A stretch of DNA of 64,000 nt, taken from positions 1,798,001-1,862,000 of the forward strand of contig JACONQ010000004.1 in the NCBI GenBank assembly GCA_014281115.1, in the 5' to 3' direction. The notes beneath the pieces were generated by a model. It was given only the letters and a program-made list of their open reading frames with translations. It was not told where the DNA came from and ran no database searches. Of the stretch, positions 11,465-23,435 are shown one piece after another (position 1 is the stretch's first letter; each line of letters starts with the position of its first letter). The DNA is from Laburnicola sp. R22_1. Lineage: Eukaryota > Ascomycota > Dothideomycetes > Pleosporales > Didymosphaeriaceae. The translations under genes and the position numbers were made by a program.

Positions 11465-13307
11465 GCAGACACGTTCTTACCCGTAAGCTCCTCACGCTGT
11501 AGCTCAGCGGAGCTTTCATCTGACGGTTCGTCATTACCTCTCTACATCAACTCCCTAGCATGTAGTACCCCTATAACCAACGCGGTTACAATCATTGCCG
11601 CGCTCAAGCAACTGACAGTAATAAAGCCCTTGCGGTACTCTGGCGCTTCAACCTGCTGCCACACGAGCAACGGTAACCACGCTTACAGTATATACGCCAT
11701 CTTATTTATGCACGCAATAATAATAGCGCGCTCTTTATTATTATGTGTGTAGATTTCGTATGCCCATTTAGTACAGCGGGTTAGCCAACACTACAAAGTG
11801 GGAGAAGGTGTGTCTTACGCCGTACAGAGTCCCAACAATACACCTAATATACTAGTTAAAAAGAAGCAAGCCCATTTCTACCTAACAGGAATATCCCAAA
11901 TTACTAGGGAAACCTCCGTCATAATATTAGTACACCCCCCCAAACACCATCACCAGCCACCTAGCTCCCTTCAACAACCCATCACTTACCCAAGCCCCCG
12001 CCAGCGTCGCCTCAACTTGCACCCCGTTCTGAATCGTAGGATACACATTGGTCTGCCCAACCGTGTACTTCGGATCCTCGGACGCCTAAAGATACTGCTG
12101 AAACACAGGCGCCGCCCCCACGCCCCCATTGTTAAAAGAGACATACAAAGACGTCAACGCATAGACATGCCACGAAGTAAATATCTTCTTGAACTTTGCC
12201 ACCGTGTACGGCTTGCGCTCCTGCCGGCCTTCGAGCTGCATGCGTCTCTGCGCGAACAGAACTTCTTCGCTGAGGTAACACGGCTTCGCTATCTCAGGGA
12301 CGTCGGGAATGAACCAGAATCCTGCGATGGCGATGGGGAGGGAAATCACACCGTCAATGATAAACAGCCACCTTTTTCTCATCCAAGGCGTCAGCCTTAG
12401 ATAAGAAAAAGACATTAGAGTTAGAAAGCTAATAAATAAGGAAAGAGGGGTCTAGGGGCTTACCCCGTCATGCCACCAGCCGTGCCGCCTCGGCCGCCGA
12501 GCTTGTACACGGCTGCCATCAGGTACCCAGAGAACATGGTCCCGATTGCTGAACTCGTATGGAAGATGCAAGACCGCTTTGCTAATTCTTCCTTGCGGTA
12601 CCATGATCCTGGCTAGAATTAGCCATCACCCCGAAATGTCGATCTCCTAGCGCATCTTACCAATAATATACTGCATGCCCGGGGTAAAACGTGCTCTCGG
12701 CAAGCCCAATAAAAACCGCAGCACGTAAATCTGATTCGCAGAGCTGGCCCGCGCAAGATAAAACGTCAATACGGCCCAAGTTATCTCCATCAGCGGGATC
12801 CATCTGGACGGGCGAAACCGCATAAGAATCATGTTGCTGGGTCGCTCGCCGATGATATAGCCGACGCCCCAGCAGGTCTGCATGTAGTTGAGCTGGTTTT
12901 TGTAGAGGCCGAGGTCTTCTTTCATGCGGGAGACGAAGGCGCTGTTGATGTTGGTTTGGCCGAGGTACTTGATAAAGTATCCTGAGGGGTGAAGTTAGGT
13001 GGGGGTGAGTTTGATGGGTGATAAGAGTGGAGTTTTTAGCGAGCGAGGCGAAGGTCATGAGCGCTGCGTCGAGCTTGAACATGAACCAGCGTTCTTCCTT
13101 TGGCTTGTCGAATGTGTCCCATAGGTAGTAGTACCATTTTCGCGGCTTGTTCTTGACTTCTTCGGATGCCTCGACAACGAGAGGAACGTCGGTGGCGAAT
13201 CCAGCGTCTTCGGATGTAATGAGGGGAGTCCCATTGTCGCTATCGTCTACGCTTGTCCTAAAATTGAACCGAAATTGAAGGTTGAGACAGAAGTCTCCTA
13301 CCATCAA
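11465..13307 (-). pseudogene. Dal5-type MFS transporter (pantothenate/allantoate-like), inactivated
   Basis: Homology runs the full length of the family: N-terminal WDTFDKPKEERWFMFKLD, TM2-TM4 (MQTCWGVGYIIGE, RPSRWIPLMEI), SWYRKEELAKRSCIFHTSSA, GFWFIPDVPEI, then IIIACINKMAYIL and AWLPLLVWQQVEAPEYRKGF near the end, with VIGVLHAREL last. Several GT-AG introns remain (for example donor after IIG near 12652). It is broken by in-frame TAG/TAA codons (after VFQQYL, before AWLPLL and others), and by a pair of compensating single-base shifts between about 12680 and 12715, where GLAESTFYPG appears only in the neighbouring frame. Such proton symporters import small carboxylates, vitamins or allantoate. 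No transposon lies inside; the stops look like RIP leakage or decay. Confidence 0.85.
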
Positions 13308-13345
13308 TCACGGTCGCTGTCAGGACGAACTAGATATGTCAATTA

Positions 13346-13959
13346 TTAACACAAAGGTACTTCGCAGAACTCAGGCTCGGCCTCGGCCTCGGCCTCTGCT
13401 CTGACGCAAGTACAGGCATATATCGTCCCATCCCCCCCAAAGGCGAAAATCCTGAAGACGATAACGCTTCCCCACTTTATATTACCACCTCCCTGCGATT
13501 GTGACATCCGGAAGCGTTTTGATAGGGGACATGAATAGCCCGTGAACGTCATTACGAGGTCCAACCACGAGATTGAGTTGCGAAATTTCGCACCACCATG
13601 GCGTGGGCTCGGCTCTGGTTTATGGGGATTCACAGCTATGAGGGTGCGTAGATAGAAGGAGTCGGAACCAATAACGTTCAACTGATGTAGCGTAAGTGGC
13701 TTTGCGTATTGCGTGCCCCGGAGCTAAGCAGGGATGTGCCAATGACCACAAATCGAAAGCCTCACCCTGCACTGAGCAAGGCGAAGGGGGGCTAGATAGA
13801 GAATACCCGAAGGCGTTTCTGACTAGGTTCGCAAGTGAGCTTCCGAGAGTTTATCCTATCTCGCTTCTGCAAGTGTGCGCAAAGCTACGGGAAAGGAGAG
13901 ACGCAGGATTTGAAATACCACTTTATGTTTGGACCAGGATTGCGTTTCCTGATTGCATA
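13346..13959. other. Stretch without supported gene
   Basis: A 111-codon minus frame (13346-13681) has no recognisable domain and contains a GGCCTC-type hexanucleotide repeat near 13376-13398. The last 8 bp, ATTGCATA at 13952-13959, are the left target duplication of the following hAT element. Confidence 0.4.
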
Positions 13960-15227
13960 CAGGGCTTCCAACGTAGCGTAGTACGGCGTACAACTACGGC
14001 CCGTAGCGATCACGTGAGCCGTACGTAATACGCTCTGCCCTAGGCCGTAGCGTAGCGTAGTTTGTATACGTTTTACGCCATAGTACAGCTGTATAGTAGC
14101 ATCTTTTAGAGATTTTGACGCGTGATTTAGATGTTTTAGAGAGCTGTTTTGGGCTGTTTTTACGCCCTTTTTAGTGTAGTACGCGCTCAGATTGCAAGGA
14201 CGTCTAACAGGCGTTTATTGTAGCAAATTTTACAGTGCTCCTTTATGCTCCTTTTGCAATAACCTATTAACTTTTGCCTATAATATGTCGCGTAATACAC
14301 AGTTCTAGGCCTAACAATTATCTCAAAGTACTCTTAATTATTGCCCACACTATGCCGCTGTGTTAAAAAGGCTCGCTACTGCCGCTACCGCTGTTGACGC
14401 GCTGCCTTTGTTAGGTAAGTTGTCTCAGTCCCAGTTGCGTGAGGGCACCCTAGGTACTTTAACGCCTGTATAAAGAAGCCACGTGTAGCATCTAGAGCTC
14501 TATTCTAGGGAGCTCTTTGACGTTAATTGGCGCTATATTTAGCACGGCAGCCGTTGCCTTAAGCCTGGCTATATTAGGTACCAGGTCCGCCACAAAGGCC
14601 AGCTTAAAGGCAAGCGCAATCTGGCTACAATTTGGTAGTATAGAGCTGAGCTAGAGTACCTAGAGGATAATATAGTTAGTAAGAACTTGTACTGGCTTTA
14701 CAGGGACTGTTACCTTAATAGAAAGTCCCCTAATTATTAGAAGGTTAATAGTACAACTTATATTAAATAACACCTTAAAAAGGTGCACCTAATTAATCCC
14801 AACACTAGGTTGCTGCCCGCTGTGGCGACTGTACGGCCTAAGAGTCCTTTTGTAGCTGCTACTAGGGCAAGATCTACTATATCCTATTTACTATGGTAAG
14901 AAGAGGAGTTATAGAGCGCCTTTATTAACTAGGTTATTATAGGGGATCTTAGCTTTAAAATAGCGACTTTAGCGGCTACCCAGGGCCTTATAATGTGGAA
15001 TCGAACTAACCTTTTACGCGCACTGCTAAGCAGCCCTATAACGCTAGCGAAATATATATAAAGTAGTATAGTAAAGTGAAAGGAGGAGGTTATAGAGCTT
15101 TTGCGCTTTTCGCAAAGTAAAATTAGCGTAAGTTGCGATATATAGATATCTCTAAACAATATAAGCTTTCTTAGAGTTGTTGCTCACTTTGTTAGTAAGA
15201 TTATTTTTCCACTCTAGATTTCTATTA

Positions 15228-15864
15228 ACGGCAAAAGACCGCCTTACCACTACTTGGCGTAATAATTCCCCATCTACCACTGTTTACAATACACTACCAC
15301 CAATGTGGCCGTGCGGCAGAAATGGACCGAAATACCACTGTTTCTGACCCAAATGCCACAGTTCCCATAGTGGGCTTCGCGCCTCCCTCAAGGCTCTGAG
15401 GCAAGAGAACAATAGCTGCAATGTTACATAAGAAGGGATAGGCCAGAATCTATACTACGATATAGTTATTTTCTGGTGCTGGTGGTAGGACTTATTGTTA
15501 TTCGCGTCAGAACGCGTTGACTACCCTCAAATCGCATTAGACGCGCAACGGCTGTCGGCCGCCTAGCTGCTGGGGAACAACAGCCCATAAGCTGGGGAGC
15601 GACCACCCATAAGCTGGGGAGCGACCACCCATAAGCCGGGGAGCAACCGCCCACAAGTTAGGGGCGACCGCCTAAAAGTTAGGAGCAACCGCGCAAAGCC
15701 AGGGGCAGCCGCCTGTTAGCTCTGGGTCGCTAAATTTTAGTGGGTCAGAAACAGTGGTATTTCGGTCCATTTCCGCTGCACGGCCATATTGGTGGTAGTG
15801 TATTGTAAACAGTGGTAGATGGGGAATTATTACGCCAAGTAGTGGTAAGGCGGTCATTTGCCGT
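15228..15864. mobile_element. 637-bp non-autonomous element with 124-bp TIRs, nested in hAT
   Basis: Ends ACGGCAAA...TTTGCCGT. The terminal repeats 15228-15351 and 15741-15864 match over 124 bp with about four differences. An exact 8-bp duplication TTCTATTA flanks it (15220-15227, 15865-15872). No coding capacity. The 8-bp duplication fits hAT, P or MULE-like transposases (MULE usually 9); family unassigned. The centre carries a GC-rich minisatellite. It sits inside the transposase frame of the hAT element and therefore arrived later. Confidence 0.9.
15570..15725. repeat. 22-bp minisatellite inside the nested element
   Basis: About six tandem units of the form AAGCTGGGGAGCGACCACCC-AT, two of them identical, the outer ones degenerate (AAGTTAGGAGCAACCGCGC, AAAGCCAGGGGCAGCCGCC). 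Confidence 0.85.
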
Positions 15865-17813
15865 TTCTATTAATAAGCGTATTTTTTACAGTAACTTATA
15901 GTGATTTAGATGCAAAACACTAACAACTTAACCTACTTATTGGCTTTTGTAACCTTTTTAGGGACTATATAGTAGCTACGCAAGCCTAGCTTATACTTTA
16001 GGTAATTAGGGAGTACAAATTTAAGTCAAAACTCCACTATTTTGTAGGTGACAATGCCAGCAATAATGGCACCAGATTTATAAAGTACCTGCGCGACAAA
16101 ACTAGCCTTAATGTTAGAAATTAACACTATATACGCTGCGCGGGTTATATAATTAACCTGATTATTAAAGCTCTTATTTATGGCGACGGAGTAAGTAATT
16201 TTAAAGCTAAGCTTGCCCGCGCGTTGCCCCAGGAGCAATATTAATTATACTGGAGGCATGGGGTTATTAGGAAACTCTATAATTTTGTGAACGCAGTATG
16301 TGTCTTACATAAATGTTGTGAGCTTTTCTATACAATATAATAATTGCTTAACAATAATAACGCATTATGGACCTTTGGCACCCTTAATTTAATCCAGGAT
16401 AGTGGGATTAGGTGGCACAGCGTGTATCTTATGCTGTTACGCTGCTATGAGCTTAAGGATCTAATTTGAAAGTTTATATAACGCGCCTGCGATATTAATA
16501 GCCTCCTAGAGGCTCCTGGCGGCGATAATAACGACGTTGATGGGCCCTGCGAGTACAACCCTATACATAACTAATTGATAGACAATAATTAAGAGAAGGT
16601 CTACGCAATTATATAGGTCTTATAAGAGTTTTATAAGATATGCAAGGCTCCAGAGGGTGCCGCTAGCGTTAGCAGATTTAGGTCCCTCTAGCAGACGATT
16701 GTTAACTTACAACAACTTTATAAGTTGCTTACTAAGCGCGTATATAAAATTGACAGCTATATATAGTTGTCTTATCTTATTAAAGGTGTTGCGCTTGCGC
16801 AGCAGAAGCTTAATACATGCTTTGTTAAAATTATTATAGATCTAGACCTGTCTCTTTACTGTGTAGCCACCGCGCTACACCCACAGCTCTATATTGCCTA
16901 GTTTAAGGACCACTAGAAAAGGCACCCTAAGTAGCATTAAAAAGCCGATCGCTTACTGCGCTATATATTTAAGGCGTACGTTAACGCCGAAAAGGACAAC
17001 ATTAAGCTACCTGGGTCCCCCCTAACGTTGCGTAAGGTACCTAGGGCTTATAAGGCTTAAATAATAAGTGTAGATCCTATGCTCCTTACTAGCAATAAGT
17101 CTTATAAACGTTATAAGTGTATAACGTAGCTTAATAAGTACTTAGACAATCTATAAAGGGACTTTAGCAGCGATAACAAAAAGTTAATACAACTTATAGA
17201 CGACCCACACTGTTAGTAAGTTAAAGTAGGCTAAAAACATTACCTAATCCTCTATAAAATAGCTATAGATCACCTCTCCGTGCCCTGCACGTCCTGCGAT
17301 TGTGAGAGGTGTTTTAGCTCCGCCAAACATATAATTATGTGCGATCGCAATAGTCTTATAGGCTATACAATTGAGGCCTTACAGTTATAGAAGAATTGGC
17401 TAGGTAGAGGGGTTGTTAAAAGCGATCTTATAAGCCTTACAAAGGTGATCTCCAAAAGGGAAGCCTTATTGACGACCTTAACACCCAAAAACGACGACGG
17501 ATTACCCAATTAGGAAATCCCGCCCTACTACGGGGCGTAGGGGGATTTTACGGAGCGTACTACGGTTACGGACCGTATTTTGACATCTCCGGGGGCTCCC
17601 GTACGTACTGGGCTCTCATACGGGCCGTAGTGTAGAGCGATGGGGGTCCACCGTACCGTACTACGCTACGTTGGAAGCCCTGATTGCATATCAATTTCTT
17701 TCTGAGCTCCGAGGGCATGTGAAACACGAAAGATACCTAGCCGAACGGCTACTGTCAGTTGGTGAATGAGCAATTGTTGTATTCGCGCTATGTGCTTCAT
17801 CGAACCAGCAGAG

Positions 17814-19375
17814 CTAGACACAAGTCTCCGGTAGCGGCCGGTCAACATCATCAGTGCTAGCAAACATAGTCTTTAATCTTGCAACTTGCTCTGCTTTGGC
17901 CTCGTGCCACGACCTCGTATGTCCAGGTAATTTCGTGTCGAGTTGCGCATTTGGAAACTCCAAGAGCTCATTTACGTACTCCACTTCCGTTTCCCTCAGG
18001 CTGTGAAAAGGGTTTCCGTATCCCTTGAGGGAAACCCGCTGTATATACTCTCTTCGCATTTCCTCTTCGCTTGGAAGCGTCACTTTTCCGGAGACCACTT
18101 TTTGCCGCAACCATGGCTTGGAACGCGAACAGCGTGAATGTAGCTGTGAAATACGGAACACCGATGAAGATCAAGCTGGGGTCTGGGATATAGAATATGT
18201 CCCTGTGAAGATTGTGCAGCTGTGTGCCATCTGTGACGAGGGTGGTGGGTGACACGTTGGCGGCTAGGGTGCCGTCAGAATGCAGTTCAGGGAGAAACGG
18301 GACCGTGAATTGGTATCCAGTGCATATCAGAATGTCGTGTATGCCACAAAGGGTCTGACCAGATCTGAGGGTAATTGTTGCCGGTAGAGGCTCTGATTCA
18401 GCAAGGGTCAATGTGTTGCTCGTAGGTGCATCGAATGCAACAATCTCTTCCACCCGTATGCCATTATCGGGAAGAAGTCTCGCGGGTAAATCGAGCGCGC
18501 CATTACGATGGCTTTGGTGAATTGTATTGGCGAGAGGGCCAAGTTCTCTAGCAATATCGAACGAAGAAACACTCGCCCCGATCAGAAGCACGTTCCTATC
18601 CTTGAAACGATCGGGCGTTCGATAGCCTTTTGAGTGTTGTATTCTAGCGGGGAATAGGCGTTTCAATCCGTCAAGTCCGGGTATGTCCGGTATTCTCAGG
18701 GCGTGGTAATGGCCCGAAGCTACCACAACCACGTCGTAAGCCTACATTTAGTCAAATCAAAAGCTCCGCAAAATATTCATAATTCTCACCGACTTTCGGG
18801 GTTTATGAATTACGCTGCCCGTGGATTAACGTTCGAGAGTTACTGTCTCCACGTTCCATTAATTGCCAATCTTGGAAAGCCGTGTGACCTTCGTGTCGTA
18901 GTGAATGAGTTCGTGCACACCAGTCTTCACTGCTGTTTCCTAAATATAGTCCTTCAAAACCGAGTGGATGACATAGTCTTCTGTCTCAGCGGGAAATGAG
19001 TTCAATGTGGTCGTGAGTAGGCGTGTACCAACATTATTCTTTAGACCAGAATAGCATGGACTGCGTTTATAAGATAATTAGAAATTCTTAGGGTTGCGTT
19101 TGTCTCTTACCCAGGCGGAGCATGTCGTATCAATTAAGTCTCGGCCTCATCGAGCTTCAGAGTCGGGTCATCAATATAAATCTCCCCTTGCGAAGCTGAG
19201 ACAGAGGGATAGGCCAGCTCGAGGGCCTTGCGGTCATCATAAAGCCTGAAAATTATTCAGTCAATAGGGAAAGATGTTATCTGTAACGAGGACTCTACCA
19301 TATTCCGCCTGCAGCACCGGAACGTTCGTAGACTGTTACGCCTAGTCTCTCATGCAATGGGCAGCCGAGACAATA
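17814..19375 (-). pseudogene. Flavin-containing monooxygenase, main body (gene split by transposons)
   Basis: Minus-strand frame with FMO landmarks: LGVTVYERSGAAGGIW near 19310-19360, YDDRKALELAYPSV, HAPPG, LTTTLNSFPAETEDYV, TGVHELIHYDTKV, the second Rossmann segment VLLIGASVSSFDIARELG, ILICTGYQF and FIGVPYFTATFTLFAFQ, ending at the TAG at 17814-17816. The N-terminal exon with the FAD-binding GxGxxG lies at 27474-27516, beyond four stacked transposons. The remainder is damaged by TAG/TAA (in SVLKDYI-stop-ETAV and KIGN-stop-WNVE, both CAG/CAA to T type), a one-base gap near 19345 (AAH-LHERLGV), and an extra A in the run near 18105 that shifts the frame before the C-terminus. FMOs of this type oxidise small N, S or ketone substrates using FAD and NADPH. 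Confidence 0.88.
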
Positions 19376-21510
19376 ACATGTTGGTTCAGCACTTGGCGCG
19401 GTTCGGCAAATGGCGCACCCCAACCAAATCACGCAGTTTACAACACCTCGTTACTGAGCCATCCACAATAGCTAGAATATTCTAATAATTCATTCAATTA
19501 CTATATAAATTGCTGCGAAAAAGATGTACTACTGGAATTTCGCTGGAAGTTTGATGGTGCGGCCACGGCGCGTTGTTGTTGTGGGTGCTGGATCATGCCC
19601 CATTTCATCACCCCTATCCCCCTACCCTCAGCAACCACCACACGTTGCTTTTTTTCTGTTTTGGCGCTGCGGCAGGCTTTAAGGCCTTCCTCTTTCCCTT
19701 TTGGGAAGTTTGTATAGCCTTTTCGGAGTTTTCTTTCTCCTAAATCCTCTGTTGTTGCTCAGCCTGTTTCTCCGCCGCAACCCTCTCCTTTTCCTCCCTT
19801 TTCTTAACCCTCAACCTTTCTCTCTCTTTCTTCTCCTGCAGGTTACGTAGCTTAGCTGAGGTTATTTCTGCCTTCTTACGCGCTTTTTCAAGTTCTACTT
19901 TCTCTTTCTCCTTATCTACAACGCTCTCGCGTACTCTAGCCTCCCTCAGCTTCCTCGGGGACCAGAAAACTGCACCACCGTGGTACTCCCTGCGTTGTTG
20001 CAGGTCTAGAGGCTTGCTCTTCTTCTGCTGCTTCTTCTTAACTTGTAGGGCCTTTGTCAGGCCTTGTACCTCAGCGTGGAGGATGTCATTTTGAACAGAG
20101 ATGTGGTGGAGAGAACGCTTCAGCTTCTGCACCTCCCTACTGCCCTCCTCCCTCACAGTATTACGCACGAGGGTCTCGATTTTGAGCCAATCCTTGCCGC
20201 TGAGTACAGAGGTACTGCTCTCTCTCGAATCCTGCTCCACTGGAGTTGATGGCCTGTATTTCTGAAGGATAACCTCAGCGTTACGGGGCCATATACTAGT
20301 GGCCTCAAAGGACTTTAGAATTGTTTTCTTCTTGAAGGAGATGGTCCAGGCTTCCTAGAAGAGAGGGAAGAAGTCTCCTTTCTTTACTGAGAGTAGCCCC
20401 TAGGCCTTGTGGAGATAGGTAGTGAGGGCTTTTGAGTAGGCTGATGAGAGAGGCTTAAAGAGTACTACATCAAGGGGCTGCAGCGTGTGGGTACTGTGAG
20501 GGGGAATATCATAAGGAGAATCTAATTGTGGTCACAGTAGTTGATAAACTCTCTCGTTACGTGGGACCCATAGCCATCCACAATTAGTAGTTGGTAGGAT
20601 CAACGAGCTTTCGCTTTTGTGTACCAATTAAAGACCTGCTCGAGCCACGCAAGGCCTATATTGTTGTTGGTCCATCCATTAGGAGATATAGTAACGAATA
20701 CCTCATGCTTCCCAGCCTCAATATCCTCTACCTAGGCCGATTGGAGAGCGTTATTAGCAGCTGCAAATAGTAGCCCTAGTGGCAACGCAGTTCCATCAGC
20801 GCAGACGCAAGCTAGGATGGTCATCCACTCTCTGTTGCCATCTTAGAGGGCTGATTTCACTTCCCCGCGGTCCCACATAGCTTTGCTGAAGATCCTTTTG
20901 CTTCTTCCAATCACTCCTATAAGGAAGCCCTTCTTATCCATATTGTACATGTGACGAGGCTCTATATTGTACTCCTCCATTTTCTCTAGCAGAAGTTGAA
21001 AGAATTGCTCGTATTTAGCCCCTAAATCAGCTTGGTGGCGCGCGCGATCCATTCTAGTAACCTAATGGGGGTGATTTCGACGTTGTAACAGTTAATAAAT
21101 CAGGTAACCCAGCTTTTTCCTACTAGTTGTTCGCCGTTGGTTTTTGCAATTAATGAAGCAAAATTCTGCAGCATCTCCCTTGTAGGTGGTAGACAACAGC
21201 CTATAAGCTTTTCTATATAGCTTATAAGCTCCAGTTCTTGTTAAGGGGTAAGTTTTCGCTGTTGGAGTTATTGCTCTTTTATCAGCACGTTTTTGCCCTA
21301 GTGTATCCTCCTCAACGTAGTGTCTGGTACACCATATTTTTTCGCTATTTTTCGATACGAGAATTCTTCTCCTGGTTCGCGCGATTCGATTTCTTCAATT
21401 GCCTTGTCAATTGGATCCATATTGGCTGAGTTATGGGTGGGTGAAGGATTGGGTGGAAAATGCGGGGGTGCGCCATTTGCCGAACCGCGCCAAGTGCTGA
21501 ACCAACATGT
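19376..21510 (-). mobile_element. Fot1/pogo-type transposon (element B)
   Basis: 2135 bp with 46-bp TIRs starting ACATGTTGGTTCAGC (19376-19421 and 21465-21510). TA flanks both ends (19374-19375, 21511-21512); the right TA is also the left TA of the next element. Inserted in the FMO gene. Confidence 0.93.
19614..21420 (-). pseudogene. Fot1-type transposase of element B
   Basis: Starts at the ATG at 21418-21420 with the CENP-B/Psq-type HTH (YRKIAKKYGVPDTTLRR), then NMDKKGFLIG (first Asp, with Glu to Lys next to it), LLIVDGYGSH (second Asp); the QPLD region survives only in a shifted frame near 20480. A Lys/Glu-rich coiled-coil tail ends near 19614. Multiple TAG/TAA stops of RIP type. Not functional. 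Confidence 0.88.
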
Positions 21511-21512
21511 TA

Positions 21513-23427
21513 AGCCAAGGGTCCTAGTTTCCGACAGCCCCGTGTTTCCGACACCCTGCAAAGCCCCGCCGCCGTCACCACCCTGGTTACGAATGTGTTC
21601 ACAACTTTGTCAAATAAATCTCTAAAAACACAAAATAAACTGCATTTAAAAAGCTTTAATCGCTTTCTTCGTCTACACTTAAATCACAGGCAAGATACCG
21701 TTGTGTTGGTCGTTGATCCCGTGCCAAACGTCGAACCAATGCCTGCTCCGCTTCCTCCTTAGAGCAACTCTCCTCCACCTCCTGCGTTAGGCTTCTCGCC
21801 TTGCGAACACGTTAGGAGGGCTCCTAATTAGTCTAAAAGAGAACTTCTGCAAGACTTGCGAAGCGATTGTTTGGATTAATTGCGACTTTGCAGCGTTTTA
21901 GCGGATTTGCTTGCTTAATATGCTCGCGCAAGGAAGCAATCTCACAATCCTTTATAGAGACCTCTATTGCGATACGGTCCAGCGCTGTGGCAGCAAGCCA
22001 AATATATCGTCGTGTAGCTAGAGAGCTATTCTTCCTAGAAAATAGCTTCACAATGTCGCCACCGCGTTTTAGCGTCCTAATATCTATAGTAGAAGAGGGG
22101 GGTGTCAACGGCCGTTGGCGCACTACGACCCACCGAGAACCCAAGGGCTTATCCACGCTCTTAGGATACAGCCCTGTCGCCTTCCACCCAGCTCGTACGC
22201 ACTGCTCTCGAAGACCGATTTTACGCGCTTCTGCATAAAATTCAAGAAATCTGGCCTTCCTAACCTTCGTTGCATCTGTCAGAGCTGTATGCTCGCCAAG
22301 GAACCGCCGATACGCTGCCTTTAGACTTAAGAAATAATTAAGATCTAAAGGCTGGAGTATATGTGAAGTATAGGCAGGCAAAAAGAGCAAGTAAACATTA
22401 TTTAGGTAATATGTAGTTATAAATTCGTTTGAGATATGACTGCCATAACCGTCGACAATAAGCAATCGTGCCTTGGATGGATTGTTAGGCTTAGTCTGGG
22501 GCAAGAACACCTTCTCTAGCTACTTAACAGCAATTTCGTTGCTTGTCTATCCATTTTGCAAGAAGGTAACATGCCAGCTAGGATGTTGAGCTAAAAACTC
22601 CCGCTTAAACCACTGCTCCTAGATGCTTTTGGCCTTGAAGATAACAAGGGGGTCTAGAGCGACACTAAGCGCGGAGATACACTCTATTACAGAGGTCCAA
22701 GTACGGGCATTTACTATCTTAACTAGTACAGAGTTCGGATTTTCCTACAAGGAGCCAATAACAAGCCTATTAATACCCTGGCCTTCCATAATGCCGCCCT
22801 CGTTGGCATTGTACCTCCGTCGGGGGGGGATCCAGCTCACAGTCCCGTACAGGTTGAACAAGTGCCTAATATTATCTGGAGTAGCTGCATTTATGCGTTC
22901 CTAGTTAGTCCAGCGGCCTAACTTTATCTTAATGGCCGGGTGGCGCCGCAAAAAGTGATTAGACTACTTCCTCCCTAGGTTCCTATAGTCACCCTCTTGC
23001 TTAAGCACGCTAGTTGCGATAGCTCGCACTTGCGCATGCGTTGGCGCGTAACTAAGGGCCTCCTGCTAGAGAATCTAGTGCTCTAGATGCTCTTCTTAAA
23101 CAGTTGTAAGCCGCTATTCACTGTTGTAAGCGTATTAGTGAGGTTGGGCACTATTAAAGCGGCCGCGAAAAGTGTTCCGTGGTATCCTATGCCAAGCAGT
23201 AGCAGTAGCCAAAGCGACCCCAGATTCGAGGTCTGCGAGTGCATTTTGGACGTCGCCCTCTGTATATCTAGCTATTAGAAGACAGAAAAAATGATGCAAA
23301 AAGATGAATTGAAATTAATAAAGAATTGAATTTTTAAGAACTTATATTCGGTTGTAGTGCATGATGAGGAGGCGCGGTTGTGGGGCTGTCTGAAACACGG
23401 GGGTGTCGGAAACTAGGACCCCTGGCT
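21513..23427 (-). mobile_element. Fot1/pogo-type transposon (element C)
   Basis: 1915 bp, imperfect ~46-bp TIRs beginning AGCCARGGGTCCTAGTTTCC, each with the direct repeat TTTCCGACAxCCC twice. TA on both sides (21511-21512, 23428-23429). Shares its left TA with element B. Confidence 0.9.
21833..23290 (-). pseudogene. Fot1-type transposase of element C
   Basis: The 3' half (21833-22510) is open and carries RLLIVDGYGSHISNEF (second Asp), LPAYTSHILQPLDLNYF (third Asp) and AGWKATGLYPKS. Upstream, the first catalytic motif reads YNANEGGIMEGQG, where family members have Asp; the codon is AAC, one G-to-A step from GAC, as RIP causes. Further upstream stops break the HTH half, so the start is not fixed. 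Confidence 0.85.
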
Positions 23428-23435
23428 TACCACTA

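Larger units (their letters stand above)
14286..17060 (+). pseudogene. hAT transposase remnant
   Basis: Reading through RIP-type stops and skipping 15228-15864, the frame gives hAT landmarks in order: a block with YIKQHLKKVH (BED-finger-like His spacing), YFVGDNASNNGTRFIKYLRD, CAGYIINLIIKALIYGDGVS, QDSGIRWHSVYLMLLRCYEL (the conserved RW motif), and CVATALHPQLYIAWFKDHW when stops are read as Trp/Gln. Stops occur every few dozen codons, mainly TAG/TAA. No function possible. Confidence 0.85.
13960..17682 (+). mobile_element. hAT-superfamily transposon, RIP-decayed, carrying a nested element
   Basis: The element is 3723 bp with 27-bp TIRs (13960-13986 and 17656-17682, starting CAGGGCTTCC) and an exact 8-bp target duplication ATTGCATA at 13952-13959 and 17683-17690, the hallmark of hAT elements. 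Subterminal regions are packed with short CGTAGT/TACGG motifs, as expected for transposase-binding arrays. The interior reads as a decayed plus-strand hAT transposase interrupted by a second element at 15228-15864. Confidence 0.93.

Noticed and set aside
11363..11752. Plus-strand 129-codon frame
   Set aside because: The minus strand here encodes the transporter C-terminus (AWLPLLVWQQVEAPEYRKGF), so the plus frame is a shadow.
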